From Novosphingobium sp. SG707 (lineage in GTDB: Bacteria; Pseudomonadota; Alphaproteobacteria; Sphingomonadales; Sphingomonadaceae): 64,000 bases of DNA. A program made the position numbers and the translations under genes. The stretch spans positions 603,006 through 667,005 of the forward strand of contig NZ_JAAZQL010000001.1 of NCBI RefSeq assembly GCF_012275515.1, in the 5' to 3' direction. Under the pieces are notes generated by a model. That model was not told the DNA's origin. It saw nothing but the letters and a program-made list of their open reading frames with translations, and made no database searches. How positions within the stretch are numbered: the stretch's first letter is position 1; each line of letters opens with the position of its first letter. This document shows, piece by piece, positions 50,561 to 59,816 of the stretch.

Positions 50561-51685
50561 GTGACGGGCAGAGAGGAGCGGCAGCCGCCGGTGGATGACA
50601 ACCAACTCATCGCCACGATGTATGGCGCGGTCGGCGAGGAATTGCGCTGGACCGCCGTTCTTGATGCGATAAAAATGCGGCTGGGCGTGGCCAGCGCCGT
50701 GTTTCAGAGCCTGGTTGCCGATAAGGACGACCTTGTCCCCTTCCTTTGTCGGCGCGACACATGGTCGACGCAGGAGGCCGAACGCCACGATGCCTGGGCC
50801 AATTCGCCGCTCAACCCTCGCTTTCGCCGCGATACCGAACCGCAGGGGCAGGACGAGATCGAGAGCGACCAGCGCAGCCTTGCCTTCACCGCCGCCGACC
50901 GAGAGGCGTTACGTCTCGGTCTGGCCACCTGCGGTCTGGGGCCGGGGTTCTGGCTGGGGTGCAAGACCGCGCCGGGCGAACATACGACGATGATTTTTCA
51001 TCGCCATGTCGGCGACGGGCGCGACATGACCGAGGCCGACCTGTATTTTCTGCAACAACTCCTGCCCCATTTCCAGCAGGTTTCGCTCCTGCTTGCCAAA
51101 ACGGCCGGATATGACGCCCGTCTCGCCATGACCGAGGCTTTCATGGATTCTACCAGCCTTGCGCTGGTGGCCTGTGACCGGGATCTGGGCCTGCAATGGA
51201 TGAATGCCGCCGCCGAAAGGCTGATCGACACATTGCCGCAGATCGCGCGCTCGGCCGGAAAGTTGCGCCTTCGCGCGATGGAGGCCGACCAGATGGTCCG
51301 GGAAACCATCCGGGGGCAGAAAGGGGATACCTGCCGCCTTGTAGGGGATGAGCCTGCGCAAGTGCTGCATCTGCGCGTGCTGCGCCGTGATGCTGTCGAC
51401 CGCCGCCGTCCGGGCAACAACCTCGCGCTTGTTGCGCTCTGCTCGCCCGGCACGGCGCCCAGCATCAATGCGGCCGAGGTGGCCGATCTGTTCGGGCTGA
51501 CCATGGCCGAGGCGATGCTGACCGCGCATCTGGTGGGCGGCATGACGGTCAAGGATTTCGCCGCCCATCGCGGCATTGCCGAGGGCACGGCAAGGATGCA
51601 GCTCAAAAGCGCGCTGGCCAAGACCGGGGTTGGTCGTCAGGCTGATCTGGTCCGGCAGGTCTGCCAGTCGCTCGCGCGGCTCTAG
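50561..51685 (+). CDS. LuxR-type HTH regulator with PAS-like sensor
   Basis: 374 aa from GTG with GGAGAG upstream. The C-terminal HTH has LTMAEAMLTAHLVGGMTVKDFAAHRGIAEGTARMQLKSALAKTG with the family layout of a helix, a recognition helix and the KTG end. The first 300 residues are an uncharacterised sensor region with a PAS-like part near 190-290 (STSLALVACDRDLGLQWMNAAAERL). Such stand-alone regulators are common in sphingomonads. It is divergent from the Rieske/ACMSD operon and may control it; the ligand is unknown. Confidence 0.8.
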   Translation: MTGREERQPPVDDNQLIATMYGAVGEELRWTAVLDAIKMRLGVASAVFQSLVADKDDLVPFLCRRDTWSTQEAERHDAWANSPLNPRFRRDTEPQGQDEIESDQRSLAFTAADREALRLGLATCGLGPGFWLGCKTAPGEHTTMIFHRHVGDGRDMTEADLYFLQQLLPHFQQVSLLLAKTAGYDARLAMTEAFMDSTSLALVACDRDLGLQWMNAAAERLIDTLPQIARSAGKLRLRAMEADQMVRETIRGQKGDTCRLVGDEPAQVLHLRVLRRDAVDRRRPGNNLALVALCSPGTAPSINAAEVADLFGLTMAEAMLTAHLVGGMTVKDFAAHRGIAEGTARMQLKSALAKTGVGRQADLVRQVCQSLARL

Positions 51686-51691
51686 GGCGGC

Positions 51692-51723
51692 CGGGGCGGC
51701 CGAGGCGGAATGCAGCCGCCCCG
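51692..51723. terminator. hairpin between convergent regulator and TBDR
   Basis: CGGGGCGGC pairs perfectly with GCCGCCCCG (9 bp, 14-base loop), between the stops at 51685 and 51734. Confidence 0.6.
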
Positions 51724-51733
51724 ACCGCTCCCA

Positions 51734-53926
51734 TCAGAAGGTCACGTTCAGCTTGACACCAAACTCACGCGGCGCGCCATAGAACTCGTTCGAGTTCAGT
51801 TGCCCGGTGATATATTGCTTGTTCGTCAGGTTCGTGCCCCAAGCCTCGACCTTCAGCCTGTCGTTGAGCTTGAGCGTGACAATCGCGGAAAGCAGCCCGC
51901 GCGCATTGAGCCGGTCCGACAGCGGCGAATAGCCGATATAGGTGAATTGCTCACCCACATAGGCATAGTTCACCCGCGGCGTCAGCGTCACCTCGCCGCC
52001 CAGCGACAGTTCATATTCGATGCCGCCCCCCCACGTCAGGCGCGGCGCATAGAGGTTGGGGCCGCCGCCCGTGGTCTGGATAAAGGGGCGATAGTCAAAG
52101 CAGAGCGGGGGCGAGGAGGGCTGACCGGCCGGGCATTGCGGGCCGAGATTGGCCCCGCCCAGTTGCCGCGTATTGACGAAGGTCACGCTGGCCAGATGCG
52201 AATCCACAAAGGCAACATTGGCGTCAAAGCCCAAGCCGCCAAAGCGCCCCTGCACCTGCGCCTCGACGCCCTTGATCTTGACGGTGGAGATGTTCTCCAC
52301 GCCAGAAAAGCCGGTGCTGGGTTCGACCACGTTGAACTGGAAATTGGAGTATTGGTTGTAGAAAGCGCTGAGCTGGGTGCGGATGCGGTTGTGCAGGAAG
52401 GCCGATTTCCAGCCCGCCTCATAGCTGATCACGCGTTCGGGGTCGAAATTGGACGTAGGCGAATTGAAGCCGCCCGGCTTGTAGCCGCGCGCGACCAGCG
52501 CATAGAGGAGGTTGTCGCGATCCATTTTCCAGTTGAGCGCGAATTTGCCGGTTGCCAGCGAATCCTTATGCTCGCCCGCCAGCGAGGCCACGGCAAGGCC
52601 GCCCGTCGGAAAGCCCGGAATGCCGCGCCCGATCGTGACATCGCCATAGCCGGTCGCCTTATAGGTCGAATAGCGCGCGCCCAATTGCGCCTCAAGGCCC
52701 GGAACGATCTCGTAATTGCCTTGCGCGAACAGGCCGGTGGTCGTGCGCTGGTTGCCGCCGATGATGTCGGTGGGAAAGCCGCCTTGGTCCTGAAGGATGC
52801 GGATGCGGATGTCGTTGCGCTGGAAATAGCCGCCCAGAATCCAGTCGAACCGCCCCGCCGTGGGCGAGATGATGTTGATTTCCTGCGTATAGACCTTTTC
52901 GCCCGCGAAATAGTTTTCCGCCACGCCGCCCGGCCCGGCCGAAGCATCGACATCGTTGAGCGCATTGATCCGCTTGTTCTGATAACCCGTGACCGAGCGC
53001 AGCACGATCCCGTTGGCCAATTCCTGTTTCAGCTCAAGGCTGGCCTGAAAGGCGCGTTCGCGGTTGGCAACGGGTGTATCGAAGCTGAGTGTGCGGATAT
53101 CGCCCACGCGGTAGGCATCAAAGGGCGTGCCAAGGATCGGGCGATAGGCATAGCCGCCTGTGTTGCGATCATTGAAGGACACTTTGGCGATGGCCTGAAA
53201 CGATCCGGGCTTCCACATGGCGGTCAGGCGGCCGCCGCCTTCCTGCAGCTTGCCCGCGTCCGTGGGCACCGGGCCGACGCTGGTGTAATAGCTGCGGTGG
53301 CTGCGATAGAAACCGGCCGCGCGCAGCCCGAATGTGTCGGAAACAGGCAGGTTTACCGCGCCTTCGGACTGGAACGAATTGTAATTGCCGACGCCCACCG
53401 TCGCATAGCCGCCCAGCCCCTTGTTGAGCTGCGGGTTCTGCGTGTTGATGAAGATCGCCCCGCCGGTGGAATTCGACCCCACCAGCGTCCCCTGCGGCCC
53501 GCGCAGCACTTCGACGCTGGCCAGATCGTAAAAGCTGTTCCCTTGCACGATCGGCGGCTGGAACAGGCCATCGACATAGGTGGCGACACCGGCCGTCACG
53601 CTGGGCGAATTGCTGGCAAGGCCGATGCCGCGAATGTTGATCGACTGGGTAATGCCGCCATCGGAGATCGAAAGGGCCGGGCTGGCATTTTGCAGATCGG
53701 ACAGGTTGGTCACCGCCTTGGCGGCCAGCGAGCCGGAATCGAAGGCTGTTGCCGAGACGGCCAGATCCTGCAGCTTTTCCTTGCGCCGCTGGGCCGTGAC
53801 GATGATGTCGCCAACGCCTTGACTGGCGCCCTCGGTTGCGGGGGCTGCTTGCTGCGCCAGACCGGCATCCGGTTGGAAAGCAAGGGCGAGCGCAAGAGCG
53901 CCCCCCAGCATAGAGTGAAGTTTCAT
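51734..53926 (-). CDS. TonB-dependent receptor
   Basis: 730 aa, ATG preceded by GGGAGGG. Signal peptide ends GLAQQ. The TonB box is GDIIVTAQRR. The plug shows SINIRGIGLASNS and VEVLRGPQGTLVGSNSTGGAIFI; the barrel ends KLNVTF. It is the second gene after the serine hydrolase, 25 bp apart, so the two are co-transcribed. The hydrolase partner suggests an ester or amide-bearing ligand. Confidence 0.93.
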   Translation of the reverse strand: MKLHSMLGGALALALAFQPDAGLAQQAAPATEGASQGVGDIIVTAQRRKEKLQDLAVSATAFDSGSLAAKAVTNLSDLQNASPALSISDGGITQSINIRGIGLASNSPSVTAGVATYVDGLFQPPIVQGNSFYDLASVEVLRGPQGTLVGSNSTGGAIFINTQNPQLNKGLGGYATVGVGNYNSFQSEGAVNLPVSDTFGLRAAGFYRSHRSYYTSVGPVPTDAGKLQEGGGRLTAMWKPGSFQAIAKVSFNDRNTGGYAYRPILGTPFDAYRVGDIRTLSFDTPVANRERAFQASLELKQELANGIVLRSVTGYQNKRINALNDVDASAGPGGVAENYFAGEKVYTQEINIISPTAGRFDWILGGYFQRNDIRIRILQDQGGFPTDIIGGNQRTTTGLFAQGNYEIVPGLEAQLGARYSTYKATGYGDVTIGRGIPGFPTGGLAVASLAGEHKDSLATGKFALNWKMDRDNLLYALVARGYKPGGFNSPTSNFDPERVISYEAGWKSAFLHNRIRTQLSAFYNQYSNFQFNVVEPSTGFSGVENISTVKIKGVEAQVQGRFGGLGFDANVAFVDSHLASVTFVNTRQLGGANLGPQCPAGQPSSPPLCFDYRPFIQTTGGGPNLYAPRLTWGGGIEYELSLGGEVTLTPRVNYAYVGEQFTYIGYSPLSDRLNARGLLSAIVTLKLNDRLKVEAWGTNLTNKQYITGQLNSNEFYGAPREFGVKLNVTF

Positions 53927-53951
53927 ATTTCCCTCCCTTTGTTTTATGTTG

Positions 53952-55187
53952 TTAGGATTGGGGCTTCCACGCCGAGGCGGCGGCCAGAAATGCCAGCGTC
54001 TCCTGGCTCACTTCGCCGTCCTGCGGCGGGAAATAGCTCAGCTTGACCACGACGGTCCGGCTTGCCGGATCGATGTAGACATATTGTCCCTGCAGCCCGA
54101 TGGCCGAATAGGCGGGCGAATTGGCCATGGTCCACCATTGATAGCCATAGCCGCCTTCAGGGCCGTCTTCCGGTCCGGCGGGGGCTTGCGCCGCCTTGAC
54201 CCAATCGGCGCCGACCACGCGCTTGCCGTTAATCACGCCCTCGTCGAGCATCATCTGGCCAAAGCGTGCCCAGTCGCGCAAGGTGGCGTTGAAACCGGCG
54301 CCGCTGAACTCGCGCCCGGTGCCCGGTTCGCCATCCATGATGTAGAACCCGTCCGCCTCGGTGCCCAGCGGTTCCCACAGCTTGCGCGCGGTGTAGGCCG
54401 CCACCGATCCGCCGCTGACCCTCTCGATCATCCAGCCCAGAACGGCGGTGTCGATGGTCTTATAGGCAAAGACCTCGCCCGGCTTGGACTTGCGCTTGAT
54501 CGTGCGGGCCACATCGGCAAAACGCGCGACATTCTTGACCAGCGCGTTGATATGGTTGCTGGCCGCGATGCCGGGGTTGGCAAAATCATAGCGCTCTTCA
54601 TAATCGACGCCCGAGCGCATCTGGAGGATCTGGCGGATGGTCACGCCATCATAGCCGCCGCCCTTCAATTCGGGCAGATAGCGGGTGATCGGATCATCGA
54701 GCGAGGCGATCAGGCCGTCCGCCAGCGCCGCTCCGACCAGCGTCGAGGTGATCGACTTGGTCATCGACCAGCCCATGAAGCGCGTGCGCTCGTTCGATCC
54801 GTTGCGATAGATCTCGGTGACGATCCGCCCGTCCTTCATGATGAGCAGCGCGTTGGTATAGGTCCGCTCCAGCGCCTGCTGGGCGGTCCAGGTCTTGCCC
54901 GCGAAGGAATAGGTGAAATCCATCGGCCGCTCGACCTTGGGCAGGGGCGAGGGCGCCCCCGAATGGCCGACAAGGCGCGTGGTGAACAGTTGATCCATGT
55001 TGCGGAAGGCGAAAGAGTTCACATCCGCATCGTTCATGTGCCAACGCATGACCTGCGTGGCCACCGGCACGTCGGAGCGGACCTCTCCCTTCAATTGGGC
55101 CGGAAGTTGCTGCTGGGCGCAGACCGTCGTCGGCCCCGCCAGCAAACCAGCCATCGCGCCCACGGCTAGACGAAATGCAAAAGTCAT
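53952..55187 (-). CDS. exported serine hydrolase, class C beta-lactamase-like (NylB/EstB group)
   Basis: 411 aa from MTFAFRLAVG with GGGAGATGG upstream. The signal ends VCAQ. The active-site Ser-x-x-Lys is in FMGWSMTKSITS, the second-motif Tyr in VFAYKTIDTAVLGW, and the third region is GLQGQYVYIDP in place of the KTG of true lactamases. This is the layout of 6-aminohexanoate-dimer hydrolase and family VIII esterases, so esters or amides and not antibiotics are the likely substrates. It acts in the periplasm and is co-transcribed with the TBDR downstream. Confidence 0.88.
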   Translation of the reverse strand: MTFAFRLAVGAMAGLLAGPTTVCAQQQLPAQLKGEVRSDVPVATQVMRWHMNDADVNSFAFRNMDQLFTTRLVGHSGAPSPLPKVERPMDFTYSFAGKTWTAQQALERTYTNALLIMKDGRIVTEIYRNGSNERTRFMGWSMTKSITSTLVGAALADGLIASLDDPITRYLPELKGGGYDGVTIRQILQMRSGVDYEERYDFANPGIAASNHINALVKNVARFADVARTIKRKSKPGEVFAYKTIDTAVLGWMIERVSGGSVAAYTARKLWEPLGTEADGFYIMDGEPGTGREFSGAGFNATLRDWARFGQMMLDEGVINGKRVVGADWVKAAQAPAGPEDGPEGGYGYQWWTMANSPAYSAIGLQGQYVYIDPASRTVVVKLSYFPPQDGEVSQETLAFLAAASAWKPQS

Positions 55188-55369
55188 GTTGATCCATCTC
55201 CCTGCGACCCGGCTTTCATGAGCCGCCGCTGAGCCCATATTGGCGCGCGCTGGGGAGGGGCGCATGAACCATTTGGTATATGCCATATCAATTTTTATGG
55301 ATGGCGGATGCGGGCGCGATGATGGCGCAGCGCTTTTATGCTTGCTTGCCCGGCCTCGCTCCGCCGGGC

Positions 55370-55401
55370 GCCCCCTGAAAGCTTATGCGCTCTCAGGGGG
55401 C
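55370..55401. terminator. hairpin downstream of the flotillin-like gene
   Basis: GCCCCCTGA/TCAGGGGGC, a perfect 9-bp stem with partial pairing inside the loop, starting 8 bp after the minus-strand stop at 55409. Confidence 0.6.
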
Positions 55402-55408
55402 TCCTCGA

Positions 55409-57430
55409 TCAACCTTCCTTCTGCGTCACAAGGACCGACCGGTCCGCTTCACCGGCGCTCAGCAGATCCTGACCCTTCTGGCTGAGCAACATGCCGATCA
55501 GCGCGGCCAGCGGCCCGCCGCCGGTCCCTTCGCCATGGTCCTGGCCCGTGTTGATCTGGATCCGCGGCACGATGTCCACGCCCGATTTCTCCAGCGCCTC
55601 GGCCAGTCGCTCGACGATCTGGCGGGTCAACTGGTTATGCGCGCCGCCTGAGGCTTCGGCCTGCCGCGCGATGGTTTCGGCGGTGGCAAGGCCGGTCTTG
55701 GTGATGCGTTCGGCGTCGGCTGCGGCCAGAGCGATCATCTTGGCCGCCTCGCCCTCGCCGATCAGGCGGACGCGGTCGGACTCGGCCTTGGCCTGCATAC
55801 GGGTCTGCTCGGCCTGCTGCGTGGCCTGACGCAGGGCCGCCTTGCCCTCGTTCTCCTTCACGATGATCGAGAGTTCGGACTGGGTGATCGCCGTCTGCTG
55901 GTTGGCCTTGGCCTCGGCCTCGCGCAGGGCCTTTTCGCTTTCGGCGGCAATGCGCTGCTTTTCATAGGTCGCCACGCGCTCCTCGGCCACCTGCCGCTCG
56001 CGCAATTGCTGCAGCACCTTCTCGATCTGGTCATTGCCCCGGCCCGCGCGCGGCGTGCCGATCAGCACCTCCTGAAGCTCAAGGTTATAGGCGCCGAACT
56101 TGGTGCGCATTTCCTCGCCCGCCTGCTGCTGAATGTCGCTGCGTTCCTGAAGCAGCTCGATCAGCGTCTTCTTCTGGGCGATATTCTTGAAATAGGCTGA
56201 CACCATCGGGTCCAGCGTCTGTTCGACCAGCTTCTTGATGTCGCCGAAACGCTGCACCACCAGCGGCGCCTTGCGATAGTCGATATGCACGACGACCGAG
56301 AGCGGCAGCGTGGGTTCAAAGGCATCGCGCGTGATCAGCGAGACTTCGGACAGGTTCTCGTCGAACTTGTGCTGGCCGACGGTGTCCTCTTCCCATTTCA
56401 GGATGAAATTGGTGGTGGGCACGATCAGGATCTTGCCCGCATAGGTGTTGAACGCATATTTGCCGGGCAGCAAAGGCTCGCTCCACACGCCGCGCGATCC
56501 GCGCGCGACCAGCTCGCCATGGCGGTAATCCTCGCCCGATGTGTCGCCCGTGTCATTGCCGGTATAGCTGATGACGACGCCTACATGGCCGACCTCGATC
56601 ACCGTCTTGGCCACCATTTCGACCGTGGCGAACAGGCGGTTGATGTAATAGCTGCCCTCGACCAGAACCTGAAGCTGTCGCCCGCGACGGCCACCCGCCG
56701 CGATGAACTTTTCCGGGTCCTGAAAGCTGTTGTGGAAATGGGCCGCTTCGCTCTGCTGCGTGCCCACCTCGGGCGCGATGATATGATCCGCGTTCAGCGC
56801 CGGGCCGTCATGCACGGTCACAATGCCGATCTGGTCGGAACTGTCCTTGATGACCACGGCTTCGAAGCCGCCTCGCCCGGCGATGACGGTCTGCATCTGG
56901 CCAAACAATTCGCCGTCATTGACGTTGAGCATCAGGCCATAGATCTGATCGCGGGTGATGATGACGAATTGCGCGGTGTTGATGGCATAGGTGCCCTCGC
57001 GCAGGATGGTGCGTTGGGGGCCTTTCTGGCCGTCCTTCGAAAGGAACGCGCGCACGTCAAGAAAATCGGCCGTGGCGGCATTGCTGGCCAAAGTCTGCGT
57101 CGGGGCCAGCGGCGCGCCGTCGCGGGCAAAGACATAGCCGATCTGGCCCTGCGGAATGGTCACCAGCGACTGGCTGTGGACGCGATATTGAAAGGGAAAG
57201 AAGAAGTGGTAGCCGCCGCGCAATACTTCGGGTTGAAAACCGGCCTCTTCGCGCAGGGCTATCAGGCCATCATTGATCGAACCGGCGCCGCTCCACAGTT
57301 TTTCAACAATGGCGACACGGTTATTGCCGACATAGCGCACACAACGCGAGGCGGCAAAGAGTGCAAGAACAAACACAAAAAGCCCGGCGCCAGCGCCGAG
57401 CACGATCATATTCTGCATGGAGGGTGACAT
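55409..57430 (-). CDS. flotillin-like SPFH-domain membrane protein
   Basis: 673 aa. One N-terminal membrane helix (MIVLGAGAGLFVFVLALF) is followed by an unusually long SPFH part (to about 440), then a coiled coil rich in Ala, Glu, Lys and Gln (ERVATYEKQRIAAESEKAL and on, about 460-600) and a Gly-rich tail. This is the flotillin/YqiK type of membrane-scaffold protein that forms oligomers. It lies 102 bp downstream of a two-helix coiled-coil protein gene on the same strand. The SPFH region is duplicated or extended compared with typical 450-550-aa flotillins. Membrane-domain organisation is the family role; the job here is unknown. Confidence 0.85.
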   Translation of the reverse strand: MSPSMQNMIVLGAGAGLFVFVLALFAASRCVRYVGNNRVAIVEKLWSGAGSINDGLIALREEAGFQPEVLRGGYHFFFPFQYRVHSQSLVTIPQGQIGYVFARDGAPLAPTQTLASNAATADFLDVRAFLSKDGQKGPQRTILREGTYAINTAQFVIITRDQIYGLMLNVNDGELFGQMQTVIAGRGGFEAVVIKDSSDQIGIVTVHDGPALNADHIIAPEVGTQQSEAAHFHNSFQDPEKFIAAGGRRGRQLQVLVEGSYYINRLFATVEMVAKTVIEVGHVGVVISYTGNDTGDTSGEDYRHGELVARGSRGVWSEPLLPGKYAFNTYAGKILIVPTTNFILKWEEDTVGQHKFDENLSEVSLITRDAFEPTLPLSVVVHIDYRKAPLVVQRFGDIKKLVEQTLDPMVSAYFKNIAQKKTLIELLQERSDIQQQAGEEMRTKFGAYNLELQEVLIGTPRAGRGNDQIEKVLQQLRERQVAEERVATYEKQRIAAESEKALREAEAKANQQTAITQSELSIIVKENEGKAALRQATQQAEQTRMQAKAESDRVRLIGEGEAAKMIALAAADAERITKTGLATAETIARQAEASGGAHNQLTRQIVERLAEALEKSGVDIVPRIQINTGQDHGEGTGGGPLAALIGMLLSQKGQDLLSAGEADRSVLVTQKEG

Positions 57431-57532
57431 CCTGTGGTGTCTTTTTAAGAAGCCGCGCAGTTGCGGCCGCCGCCGTATTTACGCCCAAACAGAATGCTGC
57501 GCTAGCGAAATCGGAACGTGATAAAGTATCCT

Positions 57533-58180
57533 TCAGTCGAATTTTTCACCATACTTGAGTTCGACATAATTGGCCAAAGTACGCGCCTTGTCATGAGCGA
57601 GGATCCCGGATTCCCTTGATCGGGCCTCCAGCGCCTGTTTCAGTGTGGTCAGCGCCGCGGCGGTCTGGCGGCGCAGGGGCGCCTGCGCCCCATCGGCCCG
57701 GTCGATCGCGGCGCCTGATGCGTCGAGCAGACGTTTCAGATCCTGAACCACTTCGCGGGTCTGCGAGTCGTGGTGGTCGAGCTGCATGGCGGCGATCTGT
57801 TCGAGCAGCGCCTCGACATCGCCGTCAAAGCGGCCCCGCGCCCCGGCAAGGCTTTGGCTCAGGTCCGACCTGCTCTTGGCGGCCGGATCGCTCGCCTCAC
57901 CGTGGGTGTCGGCGCGTGCGCCGCCGATGCGGTCGCTCATCGCGGCCAGAGCGATCAGCGCCATGCAGGCCCCGCCATAGATGACCAGAAACGCCCCGCC
58001 CAGCCCGAGCGCATGGGGCAGCCATCCCGCCCATGTCTCCGGCGCATGGCCCATGGCCGCATCGGCAATCAGCAAGAGCAGGTAAGCGGGGGCCAGAAAA
58101 TGAATCGCCATACCGGCCATGAAGCGGCTGCGCGAAATGCGCTTCACTTTGCCGGTGGCAGGCATCGGAGCAGGGGCCAT
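57533..58180 (-). CDS. membrane/coiled-coil protein of unknown function, flotillin neighbour
   Basis: 215 aa from MAPAPMPATG. Two hydrophobic segments (about 24-42 and 55-80) are followed by a mainly helical C-terminal half with heptad-like charged patterns (LEQIAAMQLDHHDSQTREVVQDLKRLLDA). I do not recognise a family. The constant order with the flotillin-like gene (102 bp apart) suggests a partner in the same membrane complex. A longer reading frame upstream of the chosen ATG overlaps the esterase gene and looks spurious. Confidence 0.65.
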   Translation of the reverse strand: MAPAPMPATGKVKRISRSRFMAGMAIHFLAPAYLLLLIADAAMGHAPETWAGWLPHALGLGGAFLVIYGGACMALIALAAMSDRIGGARADTHGEASDPAAKSRSDLSQSLAGARGRFDGDVEALLEQIAAMQLDHHDSQTREVVQDLKRLLDASGAAIDRADGAQAPLRRQTAAALTTLKQALEARSRESGILAHDKARTLANYVELKYGEKFD

Positions 58181-58295
58181 GCGCGTTCTTTCAGAATTGC
58201 ACGAGGCCCAAGTTGCCGATTGCCGGAAATTTATACAAGCATGGCGAGCATGAAGCCCACCGCTTAGTGCCCGGGGCAGCAACCCCCTATCGGCT

Positions 58296-59816
58296 TCAGC
58301 GGTCGCCCCATAATGCCCGCTCCTTTCCGTCGGGATCGTTGAGCAGCGCGGGCGATCTGTTGAGGTCCATCGTGGCCCGCTGATCCGGCTTGTAGGTGGG
58401 CCACGCGGGTAGGCCATGGGCCGCAGGCGCACCTCCCGCCACGAAATGCACCATGGCGCCATGCAGGGCGTCAGCCAATGGCTGATCAACGGCGGAAAGG
58501 CCAAAGAGGTTGGCGATGCCCTTTGTCTGCAGATGGTTGAAGGTGAAAGGCACGTCGAGCACATGGGGCGAGAGGCCCTTGAAAGGCCCGCCCGGCGCCG
58601 GATAGGTCAGGCGATAGCGCCAGACCGGGGCGCCGTTGCGGGCATGGGCCTCGGCCATGCGCAGGCAAGGCATCCCATATTCCTCGGCCGTCAGCAGCCG
58701 CCAATGGCGTTCGGCCTCCGACAGATCGGGGAAGGCCTGTGCATAGGCATGGTCGAGGGCGGCCATCCGCTCCATGCTTTCATTCGCCACCGACTGCGAG
58801 GACAGCGGCCCGCCGGCTGTTCCGGCGGGCAGGAACAGGCGGCTTTCATCGGCGTTGCTGCCGATCAGCATGGGGACGCGGGGCGCTTTGCCCGCGCGGA
58901 TGCGGTCGAGCGGGACCATGGGCAGCGCGGCGCCATCGACCATCGGGCGAAAGGGGAAATTGCGCGGCCATGCCGCTTTCGCCGCCCCCTGCGCGGTCAG
59001 GATCTGATCGACGCTCGCGCCGAGCAGGCGATCGGCCCCGCCCAGCTTTTCCGCAAAGAGGCGTGCAAATTCCTGGGTTTGCCCCTTGGTATGGACGGTT
59101 TGCCCGCCTCCGCTGAATACCGCCGCACGGGCATAGAGACCATCGGCCGCGGGCATGCCGATCAGCGTGCCGACATTTTTGCCGCCCGCTGATTCTCCGG
59201 CAATTGTGATGCGGCGCGGGTCGCCGCCAAAGGCGGCTATATTGGCCCGTACCCAACGCAGCGCCAGAATAAGATCGCGCACCCCATGGTTGGCGCTGCC
59301 CTCATAATCGGGGCCGAGCAGGCCGCCCAATTCCATGAAGCCGAGAGCGCCCAGCCGGTAATTGGCGGTGACGCAGACAACACCATCAGCGGCAAACCTG
59401 TCGCCCGCAATCAGGGGTTCGCCGCTCCATCCGGTCTCATTGGCGCCGCCGTGGATATAGAACAGCACCGGATGAGGCCCCGATGTGGCGGGCGCCCAGA
59501 TGTTGAGATGGAGGCAATCCTCGCCCATGCGGCCCGCAAAGGGGGCCATGCCCGGCAATTGCGGGGCCACGGCGGCGGGGCCAGTGGCATCCAGAACGCC
59601 CGGCCAGTTGCGGGCCTCAAGGGCGGGACGAAAGCGGGCGGCGCGGCCATAGGGGATGCCGGTAAAGACACGGATGCCGTCCTCCATGCGGCCGAGCACC
59701 ATGCCGTGCCCCGTGGCGAGGGTCAGTTTGGCGGCACCGGCGGCCTGCAATCGGCCCGCCACAGGGACGGCGGCCAGCAGGCCCAGCATTGCCCTTCGGT
59801 CAAGCGCATAGACCAT
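58296..59816 (-). CDS. Tat-exported type-B carboxylesterase
   Basis: 506 aa from MVYALDRRAML, a twin-arginine signal with cleavage near LQAAG. EDCLHLNIW, the oxyanion HGGAN (where the other esterases have HGGGF), the elbow GESAGG, the Glu in GSNADESRLF and the His in LSPHVLDVPF are present. HGGAN keeps the essential two Gly. It hydrolyses carboxyl esters in the periplasm. It is divergent from a TBDR across a 384-bp gap with repeated TGYATACA motifs, so both are probably controlled together. Confidence 0.9.
   Translation of the reverse strand: MVYALDRRAMLGLLAAVPVAGRLQAAGAAKLTLATGHGMVLGRMEDGIRVFTGIPYGRAARFRPALEARNWPGVLDATGPAAVAPQLPGMAPFAGRMGEDCLHLNIWAPATSGPHPVLFYIHGGANETGWSGEPLIAGDRFAADGVVCVTANYRLGALGFMELGGLLGPDYEGSANHGVRDLILALRWVRANIAAFGGDPRRITIAGESAGGKNVGTLIGMPAADGLYARAAVFSGGGQTVHTKGQTQEFARLFAEKLGGADRLLGASVDQILTAQGAAKAAWPRNFPFRPMVDGAALPMVPLDRIRAGKAPRVPMLIGSNADESRLFLPAGTAGGPLSSQSVANESMERMAALDHAYAQAFPDLSEAERHWRLLTAEEYGMPCLRMAEAHARNGAPVWRYRLTYPAPGGPFKGLSPHVLDVPFTFNHLQTKGIANLFGLSAVDQPLADALHGAMVHFVAGGAPAAHGLPAWPTYKPDQRATMDLNRSPALLNDPDGKERALWGDR

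Noticed and set aside
53952-55187. Antibiotic-resistance beta-lactamase
   Set aside because: The SxxK protein lacks the KTG third motif and is co-transcribed with a receptor; family VIII esterase or oligomer hydrolase is more likely.
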